From Cutaneotrichosporon cavernicola (lineage: Eukaryota; Basidiomycota; Tremellomycetes; Trichosporonales; Trichosporonaceae), in assembly GCF_030864355.1 (NCBI RefSeq), contig NC_083398.1, positions 1,674,001 to 1,738,000 on the forward strand: DNA of 64,000 nucleotides. Reading direction: 5' to 3'. Below the pieces are notes generated by a model. The model saw only the letters and a list, made by a program, of their open reading frames with translations. It did not search any database and was not told the DNA's origin. Below, one piece after another: positions 45,201 through 57,672 of this stretch (within the stretch, counting starts at the first letter, position 1; every line of letters starts with the position of its first letter). Position numbers and translations under genes: made by a program.

Positions 45201-46939
45201 CTGGCTCTCAAGTGCAACACCGTCATCTGCTGTCGTGTCTCGCCTCTGCAAAAAGCCCAGATTGTCAGACTCATCAAGGACAGCCTCGGCGTGATGTGTC
45301 TCGCCATTGGCGACGGTGCAAACGACGTCTCGATGATCCAGGCGGCTGACGTCGGTGTCGGTATCTCGGGCGAGGAGGGCCTGCAGGCCGTCAACTCGGC
45401 AGACTATGCGACCGGCCAGTTCCGCTTCCTCAAGCGGCTTCTCCTCGTTCACGGCCACTGGTCGTACTTCCGCAACGGCACCATGATTGTCAACTTCTTC
45501 TACAAGAACATTATCGGTATCGGCATCCTGTTCTGGTACATGTTCTTCTGTGGATGGTCCACCACCTTCGTCTACGCCTACGTCTACTTGCTGTTCTGGA
45601 ACGTCTTCTGGACACTGTGTCCCGTCATTGCAATTGGTATTTTCGACCGCAACGCAGACGACGTCGACCTCATGGCTCTCCCAGAACTCTACCGCTACTC
45701 GCGCGAGCACAAGTATTACAACTGGCCCCGTTTCCTGTACTACCTCTTCGAGGGTGTGTACCAGACGGCGATCGGCTATTTCTTCATCCACTACGCCTAC
45801 GTGACGACAACGACCCGCAGTGATGGCTGGGAAGTTTACAAGGACGAGATGTCGACGACGATGGCTGTTGCGGCCGTCATGTACGCCAACCTGTTCTCTG
45901 GCCTCAACATCGATGCCTGGAGCTGGTGGGTTGTGTTCGCTGTGTGGGTCGGCCCCTTCCTCATTTGGGTCTTCACCCCCATCTACTCGGTCGTCCCGCC
46001 GACCACCTACTTTTCCGGCGTCTACGGCAATGACATCTTCTTATTCCGCTCCGCAGCTTTCTGGTTCGGGTGGCCGTTCGTCACGATCATGGCCTTGATG
46101 CCCCGGTACCTCATCAAGTTTGCAAAGCAGAACATCTTCCCGAACGACATCGACATCATGCGCCTTGTCCGCAAGTACCAGCCTAATGTCGACCCCTTCA
46201 CAGACCCCATGCTTGGCGGCCTCCTCGACCGCTCGCGCGACAATGACAACATGTCAATCGGCCGTGTGCAGTCGAACGCCCACTTGGCGCGCAGGACCAG
46301 CATCGTGCTCGAGGAGCTCACTGCTCCCACCGAGTACGTTCCCGCTACGGAGTACCCCCCGCGCCAGAGCACCGAGTACATCGGTCGCCCAAGTATCGAC
46401 TCGATCCACAGCCGAACCGGACGACCGAGTATCGACTCGAGCCGAGTACGGCCCAGCTTGGAATCGCACGGTCGCCCAAGCTTCCAGAGCACGCGTCTGG
46501 GCATGGCCGGCGGCATCCGTGGCTCGCAAGTCGACAGTGAGTACAGTCAACGCATTGTGAGCTGACAGCAGTGGCTACGGGAATCACTCGCGAGCCATCG
46601 CGTGGCTTCGGTTTCGACGTGGAAGAGGGTGGCGTAGCCGTGAGTCAACTCCACGCCACTGAAATCCGCTGACTCTAGATCAAGCGCATGCAGTCGAGTC
46701 TCTCACAGCAGTCGGCCGGCAATCAGCGCTACACGCTGCGCCGACTGGCTGTGCATAACCGTCAGAACAACCCCACCGCGCCATCGCCAAACAGAGCGTT
46801 CAAGTCGCTGCGCAACCGTGCGGGCTCCATCCTGCGCGGCCGCAACCGCTCGTCAACCGTCAACACGAGTACATCAACACAAGTGAGCGGAGACGATTTT
46901 CCACAACGCCTGGTACCGTCCCCGCCGCGCTCGCCATAG
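42232..46939 (+). CDS. P4-type ATPase, plasma-membrane phospholipid flippase (Dnf1/Dnf2-like)
   Basis: Four exons (42232-43048, 43189-46536, 46572-46639, 46679-46939) join to 1497 aa. P4-ATPase landmarks are present: NQNVTSKYTILTFLPRNLLE, LETKGLDGETNLKSRHAV with the DGET actuator loop, the phosphorylation site FSDKTGTLTQNVM (Asp near residue 524), TYKAQSPDEAALV, and GDGANDVSMIQAADVGVGIS. The insertion between TM1 and the actuator loop (KKAISAEMKAN to DVKVGDIVKI) and the long Ser-rich C tail fit the Dnf class rather than Drs2 or Neo1. Such enzymes move phosphatidylcholine, phosphatidylethanolamine or glucosylceramide to the cytosolic leaflet, usually with a Cdc50-family partner. No partner is encoded nearby. 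The tail carries a run of RPSI/RPSL/RPSF motifs (46381-46500), discussed as a finding. Confidence 0.93.
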
Positions 46940-47436
46940 AATTGTCACTGTACAGTTTAGTGTCCTTGGGATCGCTTAGATCATATGCATGCCTACGATA
47001 TAATCGGCGCTGTCTGTTGCCACCCGTCGCTCTAGAAAGATCTGGAAACGTGCGTTGACGTTGGATGGTCAGAGTGCACTGTCAGAGAGCATGTTCGTGG
47101 CCACTCTACTGGATCAGATGAGCGTTTGTTATGAACAGCGTTTTGAAGTAGATGGTCTCACAGCGCTTTCCATCCCCTCTTTTGAAAGCTGCTATCCATG
47201 TTGCCGTGCTGAACATACGACAGCTGGGGTGGGATTGAACCCATGTTTCAAGTTCACCGACTACAGCATAGTTTGTTCTTGAGTATGGGCAATGCTGTGA
47301 GAGCCTATTCTAGATTCATCCTGACAGCGTAGTTCACTCAATCCCTTTTGCACCACCTTCACCAGTGCATCCCCACAGATTGCTGGTGGATGCACCAGTT
47401 ATCAGCAAGGTCCAAGGCCAAACCATACATCCAATC
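46940..47436. other. Convergent intergenic region, flippase and SKI3 genes
   Basis: 497 bp, somewhat AT-richer than the neighbours. A tRNA-like T-arm lookalike near 47229-47245 was examined and rejected. No other feature. Confidence 0.5.
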
Positions 47437-50400
47437 CTATGACTCCTCGAGCTCAACCTCAGCCCGTCGAGCCCAAGCCAGCGCCTCCCACCCCTCCTCG
47501 TCCCACGGACGCAGCATAATCGCGCGCTGGAGATTCTGCATCCCGCTCTCGCCTTCGAGGGTAAGAGCAATGCCCCGCATAGAGTTGGCCCGGGCCGCCT
47601 CCAGAACCGGCCCATCGGAAGTCCGTTGGAGCAGTGCAATCGCGGGCTCGGTCTTGCCCGCTGCGACGTACGCCGCTGCAAGGCGGTTACGGGATACAGG
47701 GTCCCAAGGCGCCGAGGCCGCTGAGGATTCCAGGCTCGCGATAGCGCCGTCCTCGTTTCCATTCGCTAGGGCTGCTGCGGCGAGCACAGCATCCGCTGTA
47801 CGTTGAGGATCCTGTGCCCGTTGCTCGGGGGTTGGGTTGGCGAGCTCGGCCAGCGCAGCGTCTAGCAGGTCCGCGTCGGACGAGGCGAGGGCGGCTGCGC
47901 CAAGAGCTGCGATGACCTTGAGCGAAGGGCGCTCGTGTTCCAGCCTGCTGTCAGTTTACAGCAGAGAGTCTAAAAATCTCACGATTCCATGAGCTGCGTC
48001 TTGGCTGCCTCCGCGGCATCCTCCCCTCCAACTGACCACAGCGTACGCGCGAACAGCACGGCAATCTCGTCAGTGAGCGCATCATCGTTTTTCGCGGCGT
48101 CCAGGGCTGCCTGGAAGCCCTCGAGCGACGCGTTGTGGTCGCCCAGCCAGAAGTGGGCGAGTGCCGCACCTGTGCGCGCCTGTGCGAGCTGGCACGTCAC
48201 ACGCTCCTCGGAAGAGGCCACCGACAGTTCGGCCGCGTCTTTGAATGCGCTCAGGGCCGCGTCGTACTGGCCCGCGGCGAGGCGGACGCGAGCGAGGTTC
48301 AGCAGTGCCGTTGCGTAGTTCGCCTCGATTTGGGCACTTTCGGAGCGCTCGAATTCGTCCTCCAGCAGCTGAGTCGCGTCCTCGAGCACAGCGACGGCCT
48401 GGCCTGTAAGGCCCAGGCGCTCCGAGACGAGAGCCTGGAGGTGCTTTGCTTCTGCATCCTCGGGGTGCGCAGCGACGTAGCACGCGAGTGCGAACGCGGC
48501 TTGGTGGAGAGGCGTCGTGTCCCGCGTATGCGGGTTCAGGAAGGGTCCGAAGGCGCCAAGCGCGAGCGCCAGATCCGCTTCCAGCAGGCTGCCGGCTGAG
48601 AGTGTAGCCGAGTGCGCAAACAGACCAGCCGAGGCGTGGTGCTGCCCGTCTCTCTGGGCGAGGATCGCCTGTCCGAACCACGCACGGGCACAGTCCGGGT
48701 CGAGCGTCTGTGCCTTGAGGAAGCACTGGTTTGCCAGCTCGCGGTCGCCGGCACGCAGGTACAGGAAGCCGAGATTGGTCCACACTTCGGGGTCCTTGGC
48801 GTACAGCTCGAGCGAGACCACAAACGCATGCTGCGCGAGCTGCTGGCCCGCCGCCGAGCAGATCACCCCGAGAGCGTTCCACAGACGCTCGTCGCTTGCG
48901 TCGCGCTCGAGCGCAAGGCGCACTGCCGAGATGGCCGCCTTGGTGGCGGGCGTGCGTACATCTTCGTCGCGGGTCGCGAGGGTGTGTAGCGCACAGCCCA
49001 GGTCGTACAGCGCCGAGTTGGCGCTGTGCTCGTTCTTAAGCAGGTGAGCACGGTACGCGAAGGCGAACACGGCAGCCTTGACCGCGTAGTGCGGTCCAGA
49101 AGCGGCTTGGAGGAGGTTGGAGGCGTGCCCAAGTCCAGTGACGGAGGAACGACGATCGTCATCGTCAGCAATGAGGTGCTCGAGGACGGGTTGGAGGACA
49201 GCAGCCGTGGACTCGATGTCCTTCAAGTCGACCTCCCGCTCAGCGAGCTGTAGGGCGGCGTCGCCGATAAGCTTCCACGCCCAGGCCCGGTGCGACCTGC
49301 CAGAGGTGAGTACCCGCAGAGCATACCCAATGGCCGTATGGAAGGCGCTCCTCGAGCGCTCCCGGAACCCGCCAGCCGCCGAAAAGCGGCCAAGCGCCAC
49401 CGCCGCCTCGGCCAGCGCAGCAGTCACGCCAACCTCGGCCGACTCGGTTGCGGAGTCAACCTCCTTGAAAGCCGCGATCGCGCCCGCGTAGTCACCGAGC
49501 TGCATGTACGTCTCGCCCATGTGATAGTGCGCCATCCACATGGTCGGGTCGATCTCCAGCGCCTTCTGCAGCGCCTTGAGGCCCGCCATGTGTCGGCCAC
49601 TCTTGACATACGCGTCGCCAAGCATGCGCCACATGCTTGCGTCCTCAGGGTCGGCACGCAGAGCCACCTGGAAAGCTTGGATCGCCTTGGCGTAGTTCTT
49701 GTAGTACTGGTGTCAGTTCAATATCTAGATGGACTAGCTCACCATCTCGGTCGAGCCGAGTGCCTTCCACGCCCAGCCGTTGGTTGGCGCGAAGCGTCCT
49801 GCAGCGTTCATGACCTCGCCACCAGCGATGCCCTCAACACCACCTTCGCCCTCCATAACACGCATAGCGATCGCGCGGACCTGCGCCCATTCGTCCACGT
49901 CAGCGTAAGCGAATGCCAGGCGCCGCGCGGCATCAGCCTCAGTGGCGTCCAGCTCGAACGCTTTCTGGAAACACTTGAGCGCGCGCTCCATGTCCGGAGG
50001 CGAGTGCGCCTCGGCATAGCAGATGCCGAGGGCAGTGTATGACGCGGCGAAAGACGCGTCCGCGCGGAGCGAGGCCATAAACCACTCCTCAGCTTGGGTC
50101 CGCGACTGGTCGTCCCCGATCATCCACTCGGTACGGCCAAGGCGCCACCACGCACGTGCGCGGACTAACGCCTCGTCGTCCTTGCCTTCTTGCTCCTTGC
50201 GAGTGTCTCTAACCTCGACGACCTCCTCGAGCACATCGCGGCCCTCGGTCAACTTGCCTTGGTTGACCAGACACCAGCCCAGCTCCTCCTTGGCAGCTAT
50301 CATCTCCTTGTCTTCGCCGCCTTGGTCCAGGAGGCGCTTGAACTCGTCCTGCGCTCCGGACCAGTCGCCGGCTACCTCGAGGATCTGGCCGATGCCGAAG

Positions 50401-52357
50401 CGAGCGGCGTAATTGGCAGGCTGGAGCTTGAGGACGCCGTTCAGCAGGCGTGAGGCACGCTGGTGGTGCTTGGGAGGGTAGTAGGGCACAAGCGCCAGTC
50501 CGAGTTCTTCGTCCAAGGAAGCCATGGCCTTCGGGAGTGTGATGCCCCGCTCGGTCTCGACCTCGCGCACGAGCTTGCGAGCCTTCTCGGCATAGGTGAT
50601 CGCGTTCGCCCAGTCCTCCTCCTGGATAGCGACATGCGTCATGACCCGATGCGCAAAGATCGACGTCTTAAGGCTGTCGAGCGTTTTGGTCATGGTGGCA
50701 ATCAGCTCCTCACGTTCCTCCTCGGTGAGGTTCTCGACGAGCTCGCCATCACGTACCGCCTCACGGCGCGCTTTGCGGCGAGCGCGAGCGTTCTCGCGGT
50801 CCTTCTGGCCCTTCGTCGGCCTGCGGTACTTCTTCTTCTTGTCACTTCCAGAATCTTCAGCCGGCGTGGGCTGCTCCTCGTCAGGCTCAGGGAGAGGAAG
50901 CTTGAGAAGGCGAGCGTAATCGTCGATGAAGTCGGTGAATGCAGAGTCTCGGAACACCTTGGCAAACTTGAGGAGAAGGTTGTGGTCATACTCGATGGTC
51001 GGCTCGTCTCGCCCCTCGATGACCCATGCCCACGCCTCCTCCGCCCCGGGGAAGCCAACCTCAAGGAGCACAAAGCCCTTCGCAAGCCCCTCAGTGCGCT
51101 TGCCCGCCTCGGCCTTCGTGATCTTTGGGGTCTCCGGCGTTCTAAACAATGCAGGGGTATTGGGGTCCTCTGCTAGTGTCGGGGTTGGCTTGGGCGGCAG
51201 TGAAGCTGAGATCATCGTCCCGCCCCTGGCTGAGGCCTTGGGTGCGGCCTTCTTGTTATTGCCGTCGGTGATAACGGATACGAGGCGGCGCCAGTACCTG
51301 AACTCTTGTACCTCGACGAGGCGGCGCATGTCCTCGTCCACCGACGGATGGGATGAGACGTCGCGGAGCAGATCAATCATCTGGGCGCCCTGCGGACCAC
51401 CGAGCACCTCGGCGTCGACGCGCCGCCTGACATCGCGCTCAGTGCCGGCACCCAAGCGCTGGCGACCCGCTTTGACTTGCACCTCCGTCGTAGTATAGAT
51501 CTCAGCCTGGACTCGAAGAAGGAGGTAGGTCACGAGCGCGAGCGATCCAGCGAGATGGTGGACGTGGGGGAGCGGGCGAGGAATCTCGGGAGGGGCCGCG
51601 TCCTTGGCCGCAGGGTACTTTGGCACCTGCAGAGGCAAGTAAGATCCCTGAGGAACCGGCGCAGACTGGATGAGAGGGACGAGCGGGGACGAAGGCAGTA
51701 GGAGGCGAAGCGCTCCATACAGCTGACGTTAGGGATGTCATGTGGCCGGCTCACCTTGTCGTTTGGACCGTGGGCGAGGCGGTGCTCCATCACCTCCTGC
51801 ATCGCATCAGATGCCTTTTCAGCGTCACCTCTAAAGTCAGCCCATGTAGGTCTGGTCAAGCTCAACCTACGTGTCGTACGCTGCCTGAACCTGCAGCTCT
51901 AGTAGGCGCCCAAGGTCATCCCAGCGCTGATTCTTGATGTAGAGCTTCTTGAGGCCAGGGAGAGCTAAATGATGGCCAGGCGCGAGTCTCAGCGCCGCGT
52001 GGTACGACTTCTCAGCCTCATCGAGGCGCTCGACATGCGTGAGGGCTAATGCGCGGAAGGCAAGGCTGAGTGGGGTCAGCGTCATGAGAGTGTATGTGAG
52101 GAATGTTGGCCTTTCTGAAACAGAGGCTACCTTCCTCCCAGGCAGATGCCACCAACGCTGCCCTCCACGCCTCGCTCGCAAAGCTAAGTGTACTCGCGGC
52201 GGCGCTACGTGTATCTGGGCCCAACTCACACAGTCGGTGCTTCTGGATCCTTTTCGCCAATGCTGCGTAGGAGTTGCGTGGCCTCGTGCAGTGCACCTTC
52301 TGGCTCGTCATTTTGGAGCTTGAGGCGGACGGATTTCAAGGCGCTCTTTGTGCTCAT
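47437..52357 (-). CDS. SKI3: Ski complex TPR subunit Ski3
   Basis: A start at 52357 (MSTKSALKSVRLKLQNDEPE) and stop at 47437 enclose at least six exons and about 1550 aa. The N terminus matches Ski3/TTC37 proteins, which begin with a short TPR-like helix pair. Many tetratricopeptide repeats follow, for example DASMWRMLGDAYVKSGRHMA, GLKALQKALEIDPTMWMAHY and PEVWTNLGFLYLRAGDRELA. Ski3 is the scaffold of the cytosolic Ski2-Ski3-Ski8 complex, which feeds mRNA into the exosome for 3'-to-5' decay and rescues stalled or aberrant messages. Introns near 49730, 51735, 51850, 52110 and 52190 are short. A charged insert (KKKKYRRPTKGQKDRENARA, about 50770-50840) separates two TPR blocks. It is divergent from the PSK-like kinase gene. 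Confidence 0.88.
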
Positions 52358-52512
52358 GTTGGCCCGTCGCACATGTGCTGTGCGAGTGTGGCCGATAAGT
52401 GTAGTCTGGCGCTGAGGTGGAAAATCAAGGTGTTTGGCAAGGAGGGAATGTTGTCAAAGTCTCAAAAGTAGGAAGAGAACTGTAGTATGGTGTACCTGAG
52501 ATCAAGTTGAAT

Positions 52513-52547
52513 GGAGTCACTGGAGTCACTGGTTGACTGGAGTCACT
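52513..52547 (+). repeat. GGAGTCACT direct repeats (three copies)
   Basis: Exact copies lie at 52513-52521, 52522-52530 and 52539-52547, with GGTTGACT spacers. Each copy contains GAGTCA, which is TGACTC on the other strand, the core of Gcn4/AP-1-type sites. They lie about 160 bp upstream of the SKI3 start. Confidence 0.7.
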
Positions 52548-52683
52548 TGGTTGACTGGTGGTATGAAACCCTTGGCATTATTATACACCCTTTTGAAACT
52601 GGGTCGTTTGGTCACTAAGACTGAGTTGTTAATATGTATGCTGCTGCTGAGCTGCTGTAACTCTGCCCCACAATCAGGTCATT

Positions 52684-52710
52684 AGGTCCATCAGGTCCAT
52701 CAGGTCCATC
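52684..52710 (+). repeat. AGGTCCATC tandem repeat x3
   Basis: Three exact head-to-tail 9-bp units lie in the SKI3-kinase intergenic region. Confidence 0.9.
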
Positions 52711-53311
52711 ACCTATAATCCCCGCTTCTTGCAACTTCTGCCAACCACATCTCGGCCAAGTCACTCACTCAATCACTATCTATCTCTGCCTCCCCCCTCC
52801 ACCTCAACATCTTGACCAACCAATTCATCACCCTCCTCAGCAACCTCCTCAACATCGATTCATCTTCTTGACCCCGACCACCCTTCCTAGATATTACCGT
52901 AGACGACTGCCAGTCCAGGATACCAAGTAAGTTGGCCGATCCCTCGCCAGTTCCTGGAGCCAAGCTGCAGTGTGGAGGTACAAGCTTTTCCACCTCGGCA
53001 CGTTAACTCCCCATATCGGGACATCCGCCACGCATCTCCACCGGCGAGCGCTACTGTAGTGATACAGCCCAACGGTACGCGTAAGAGATAAAGCGATATA
53101 GGCATTTCAGTCTCATGCGGGTCATTGAAGGCGCGATCCTCGGCCATCCCCCACATCCCCGCCCCATACAATCGCTCATACCAGGCCGTCGCTTCTTCTT
53201 CATCTCCATCTCCATCTCATCGATAATCCCTTTAATCCCGGTCTTCGGCTATCGCCACCCGCTCTCCTCTGTGCGCAGACGTGTCTCGCGTCTAGACACG
53301 CTCTGCTGCAA

Positions 53312-56300
53312 ATGACTCCAAATGCTGCGCTCGGCCTATCCTTTGGCACCAGCAGTCGCGATGCTGGTGTCTCGACCACTCCATCGAGTCCAGAGCGGCC
53401 ATTAATCGCCGATAGGCCGCCCGCAGTAACCAATGCCAAGCAGGAGTTACATAGCGGCGACGGGCACAAAGCTGGTACAGGGGTCCTGGCCCACCCTCCT
53501 ATTCCCCCACCTCCCAGCCCGAGGCGGCATCGTACTGGCGGGTTGTCACGCATGCGTGCTGCGTCAGGCGGCATCGCGCCCAGCAAAAGCTTTGGTGACT
53601 TGATACATGGGTTAGCCATGACATCCGCACCTCAGCCCATAGAGGACCAGGGCTCCGAGGCGCCTCCCAGCAGTTGGAGGAGCGCGAGTGATGGTTCACG
53701 GCTGGCTGACGAGCCGCAGGATAGTCCCCATGAAGGCGGTGACTACGATAATAGGTGAGGTCCTTTGTTTCAAACACCGCACTCAGCTGACCATCAGCGC
53801 GCGGTTTTACCACCGCATGCACTCGTCATCACGCACGACGTCCCCAACGAGAACAGGGAGCGTATCGCCAAGCGGGCGTACTGGAGGCGCCTCGCCGTTG
53901 ATCCATCATCGGAACCTAGCCCTTCCTGCGGGTGGCCAAGCATATTCCCCAGGCGCCACCCTGTCAACATCATTGTCCCCCAACTCGCGTTTCCTCCAAC
54001 AGCACCTCCCTCCGACCTTTCCGCGCCCTCCCTCGGCACAGCCAAGCCCTGATGCCGCAGATGTCTCGGACCCATTCACACCTCCCTTGCCAGTCCCGTC
54101 ATTCGCCAATGCCCAGGTCATCCTCACTCCAACAACACAAGAGTGGCACGAGCTGAAGGAGATCGGGCGTCTTGAAGGCGAGCGTGTGCCGGGTTCGGAC
54201 AGCGACTCTGCGAGCCCTACGTCGCCTGTCAGCGGCAAGAGAGTCGAGGTCCGCGGCGATTACTTCTCCACCACGCGGGAGGACATGCTCGACCAGCCTG
54301 TGACACCAGCGCGGCCAGTCTTCCAGCCAGTTGTAACGGCCCCGAGCCCATTACCTCAAATCAAAGACGATGGCTCTACGGAAGTTCCCGCAGCCGTGCT
54401 GCAGGACATGGATGGCAACAATGTGGACGAAGACGCGACCCTCACGATGGACCCCTCGCTTGGGTTCACCAGCTTTGGTAGGCACGACTCTCTCCGCCTC
54501 AAGTCTAGATCCAAGTCGCAGGCTCCGAAGCAGAAGACTAAGCGCGAGCTGCAGCGCGAGCAACTCTTCAAGATGGTAGACCAGGAGATAGCAGACGCGG
54601 AGCCTGAGCCGGAGCGAGGCTATCGGACGTGGAACGTCCGCGGAATGGGCAGCGGTGTAGGTCGAATGAGTCTGGACGGCGCATCCGTGACGAATGGGCT
54701 GGGCAGTGAACCTGAGAAGAAGTGGCCAGAATCACCCGCCGAGCCTGGGTCCCAAAAAACAACAACGCCTGAGTCCGAGCGCTCACATTCCCGCTCGCCC
54801 GAGGTGGCCCGACTCGTGCACCCCTCATCCACCTCTCGCCCATCTCCTTTGCAATACACATCCAACTTTGGAGCGACTGCGTCTGGGTCGGACGGGTCTC
54901 TTGGCTCGAATATCGACCTGGCCTTGCAACCAGACGAGGCTCCCCAGTCGCCGCCACCCGAAACGCAGACTGACCGTTACGAGGCCATCAGGCACTACGC
55001 GCGCCAACTCTCCACCCGCAAGTCTATAGGCTCTGGCCCGTCTCGTCCACCATCACGCGCGCAGTCGCGCCGCGGGTCCTACGAGGACGAGGCGACGACG
55101 CCGAGATCGCCCAGGAGACGCGACACGCTCCGTGTCTCGTTGGTCGCGGGGCGTGTCGTCAAGCCTGCAGAATTTCCGGGTCTTTCACCCTTAACACCAG
55201 CAAACCCTGTGGCTGTCATGTCACCTAAGGCCACGCTGCTCCAGAGCTTTTCACCATTCCGCCGGGCGAGCCCCACGGGGGTGCGCCCGCCGTTATCGAC
55301 GCAAGGCTCGTCGTTTTCGAGTCCTGGGTCATACGCATCGAGCATCATCGCACCGAGCCTCCCCGCGACACCCGCCAATGAGCCTGGGTCGGGTGGGGTC
55401 GGGGGCCACGGCATTGACGATTACATCATCATCAAGGAGGCTGGAAAGGGCGCGTACGGCCTTGTCATGCGCGCCAGGGTCCGAGGTGCTAAGGGGGAGC
55501 CCGTCGGTGTAAGTTGATCACTCTTTCTCTACGAGGTCTGTCTGACATTCAGGAGGAAGTGATCATCAAGTACATCATCAAGTCGCGCATCTTGGCCGAC
55601 TGCTGGAAGAAGCATAAGGCGCTGGGCCCGATTCCCGTGGAAAGTGAGTGAGCGGTCCAAGCTGTCTGACCCTAGTCCACGTGATGGACCAAGTGCGACA
55701 TCTGATCTACTTGCGCCCACCCGTGCCGAATCCGTGGGACCCATTCAGGCCAAGACGCGATGCCGAGAGCAACGGCGACGCGGTTGGCGGCGGGACCCCT
55801 GATGGGGTGGCCAACTCGGCCGCGGCCAGCCGATCAAGCACGCCGGCGTCGCAGACGAACTCGACGTCGCGGTACATCTCGAGTGAGCTCAAGCATGGAC
55901 CTGAGAGAGGACACCCGAACGTATGCAAGTTGCTCGACTTCTTCGAGGATCGCGAGTTCTACTACCTTGTGATGCCGCGATACGGGTCGGGCGTGGACCT
56001 GTTCGACTACGTCGAGTCGCATGCGGACGGGCTTGACCCGTTCGAGGTGCGCAGCTTCGTGGGCCAGCTCACGGATGCCGTACGGTTCTTACACGCCAAT
56101 GGCATCGTGCACCGCGACATCAAGGACGAGAACGTCATCCTCGACGGTGAGGGGAGATGCCAGCTCATCGACTTTGGCTCGGCGGCGCACTGGCGCCCAG
56201 GCAAGCGCTGGGACACGTTCAGCGGCACGCTGCACTATGCGTCTCCCGAGATCCTGCGAGGCGAGATGTACGGCGGCAAGGAGCAGGACGTGTGGGCACT

Positions 56301-56640
56301 GGGCACCGTGGCGTATGTGCTTCTCGTGGGCGAGACGCCCTTCTCCGAGCTGCCAGACGAGGTGTTTATGGGTCTCGTACCCGGTTCGCGAGCGGAAATG
56401 GCACTGGAGGCACGCTGCGGTTCGCCAGACGAGAGCCGCGAGCCCGACGGTGGCGGAGCGCTCTGCGATGCGGCAGACTTTGTCCGCCATTGCCTACAGC
56501 CCGATGTGCATGACCGGCCCACAGCTGAGCAGCTCCTGCGTCACAGGTACCTGGCAGGCACGGAGAAATCGTGGACGGGCTTCCGTGGGTGGGAGCGCAA
56601 GGCGCCCCATGTGCCAGCGCACATAATAACCGTTGCGTGA
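53312..56640 (+). CDS. Serine/threonine protein kinase, Ppk6/PSK (PAS-kinase) type
   Basis: Four exons (53312-53754, 53798-55508, 55553-55643, 55676-56640) join to 1069 aa. Residues 1 to about 690 are Ser/Pro-rich and disordered; I see no PAS domain there. The kinase domain starts at IIKEAGKGAYGLVMRAR (glycine loop). The catalytic-lysine region is EVIIKYIIKSRILADCW. Next come DFFEDREFYYLVMPRYGSG, HRDIKDENVIL, LIDFGSAAHW and GTLHYASPEIL. The phrase KSRILADCWKKHKALGPIP and the GSGVDLFDYVE strand are typical of fission-yeast Ppk6 and yeast Psk1/Psk2, which link nutrient state to glucose partitioning. A roughly 60-residue low-complexity insert sits between the helix-C region and PNVCKLLDFF. All catalytic residues are present, so activity is expected. 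The start codon is the first in frame; an upstream exon is possible. Confidence 0.85.
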
Positions 56641-57410
56641 GATGTCAAGAGTAGTGTGAGTAGATAGGGAAGAAGGATAGAACAGCGGCAGTGAGAAGGT
56701 AGACTCGACATCTTCATCTGTCGTAATACCACCAAGCAGGCAATGCATATGTGTGGCGATGTGAGCTAGAAGCGCAATAGGGAGAACAACTGTACTTGGT
56801 ATCCCATCACTGCTGTTGAAGCAAAAAGGAGCAAGAAAGGAATGCCGCCTGAGCGAACACACCACCCAAGCTGTTGAAGCGACGGGACCCATTACGGCTG
56901 TGGGGGGACTATATAACCTATACTGAATAGTATTAGGACCCTTCCTGTCTTGAAGTTGACTTTTTGTTTCCTGACTAGACATTCAAACCCACAACCAAAG
57001 AGTAATGTAGCCGCCAGGCGTGTTGGCACACTTCACACTTTGAAACCTGTCCACCCGGGCTCCCCCGGATGGCGATAGAATGACTTGCGAGTCCTAGATG
57101 TACCCATCGGTACGGAGTGGGGCATCCACCACGCTACCACCCATCCAACGCAACACAGTTCTGCATCCAACCTGCAGAATCCAACATGCGATTCCTCATT
57201 TCCAAGGCGGTTGACTTTATGCAAGTCGCTATTTTTAGGAAATGGGATACAGGGTCCTGGTTCCGAGCTTACTTTCCGACATACCGTGCGCCCTTGCCAT
57301 GCCTTTGATGCCCTTTATTCAGAACAACAGAACTCGGCGTATCTAGCCCATGTATCCCAAATGAGGAGCGACTGGTGGTTGGTATCGCCCAGAGTGCGAG
57401 AGAAGAAGGT

Positions 57411-57437
57411 GGGGGTGTGGGTGTGGGTGCTGGTGGG
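57411..57437 (+). repeat. GGGTGT-type G-rich run, G-quadruplex motif
   Basis: G-tracts at 57411-57415, 57419-57421, 57425-57427 and 57435-57437 are separated by TGT, TGT and TGCTGGT. It resembles a short GT-rich microsatellite. Confidence 0.7.
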
Positions 57438-57664
57438 ACCGTAGGGTGGATGTAGGGTGAGGACTTTGAACCGCGCCGGAGATGAGCTCCAACCGCCGAC
57501 CCTCAAAGCGTTGTTCAGATGTGATTCTGGACCTTCCTGTTGGTGTGTGAGCCAAATTGCGAGCAGATTCATGGTGGCTAGGGTAGCGAAATGTGGTGTT
57601 CACTGCGTTTCATCGTGCGCAGCACTGTCCAGATCAAAATCTGAATGATATGAAGGCGCTTATC

Positions 57665-57672
57665 TATAAAAG
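57665..57672 (+). promoter_or_regulatory. Candidate TATA box
   Basis: TATAAAAG lies about 400 bp before the start codon of the beta-helix gene. It would imply a leader of roughly 350 nt, so the assignment is tentative. Confidence 0.3.

Larger units (their letters stand above)
52358..53311. other. Divergent promoter region, SKI3 and kinase genes
   Basis: 954 bp with two short direct-repeat clusters (listed separately). No coding exon supported, although a 5' untranslated intron of the kinase gene cannot be excluded. Confidence 0.5.

Noticed and set aside
47228..47290. tRNA-like T-arm (GGGATTGAACCC) on the minus strand
   Set aside because: The loop is one base short, only 17 nt separate it from a poor D-arm-like box, and no anticodon stem or acceptor stem can be formed.
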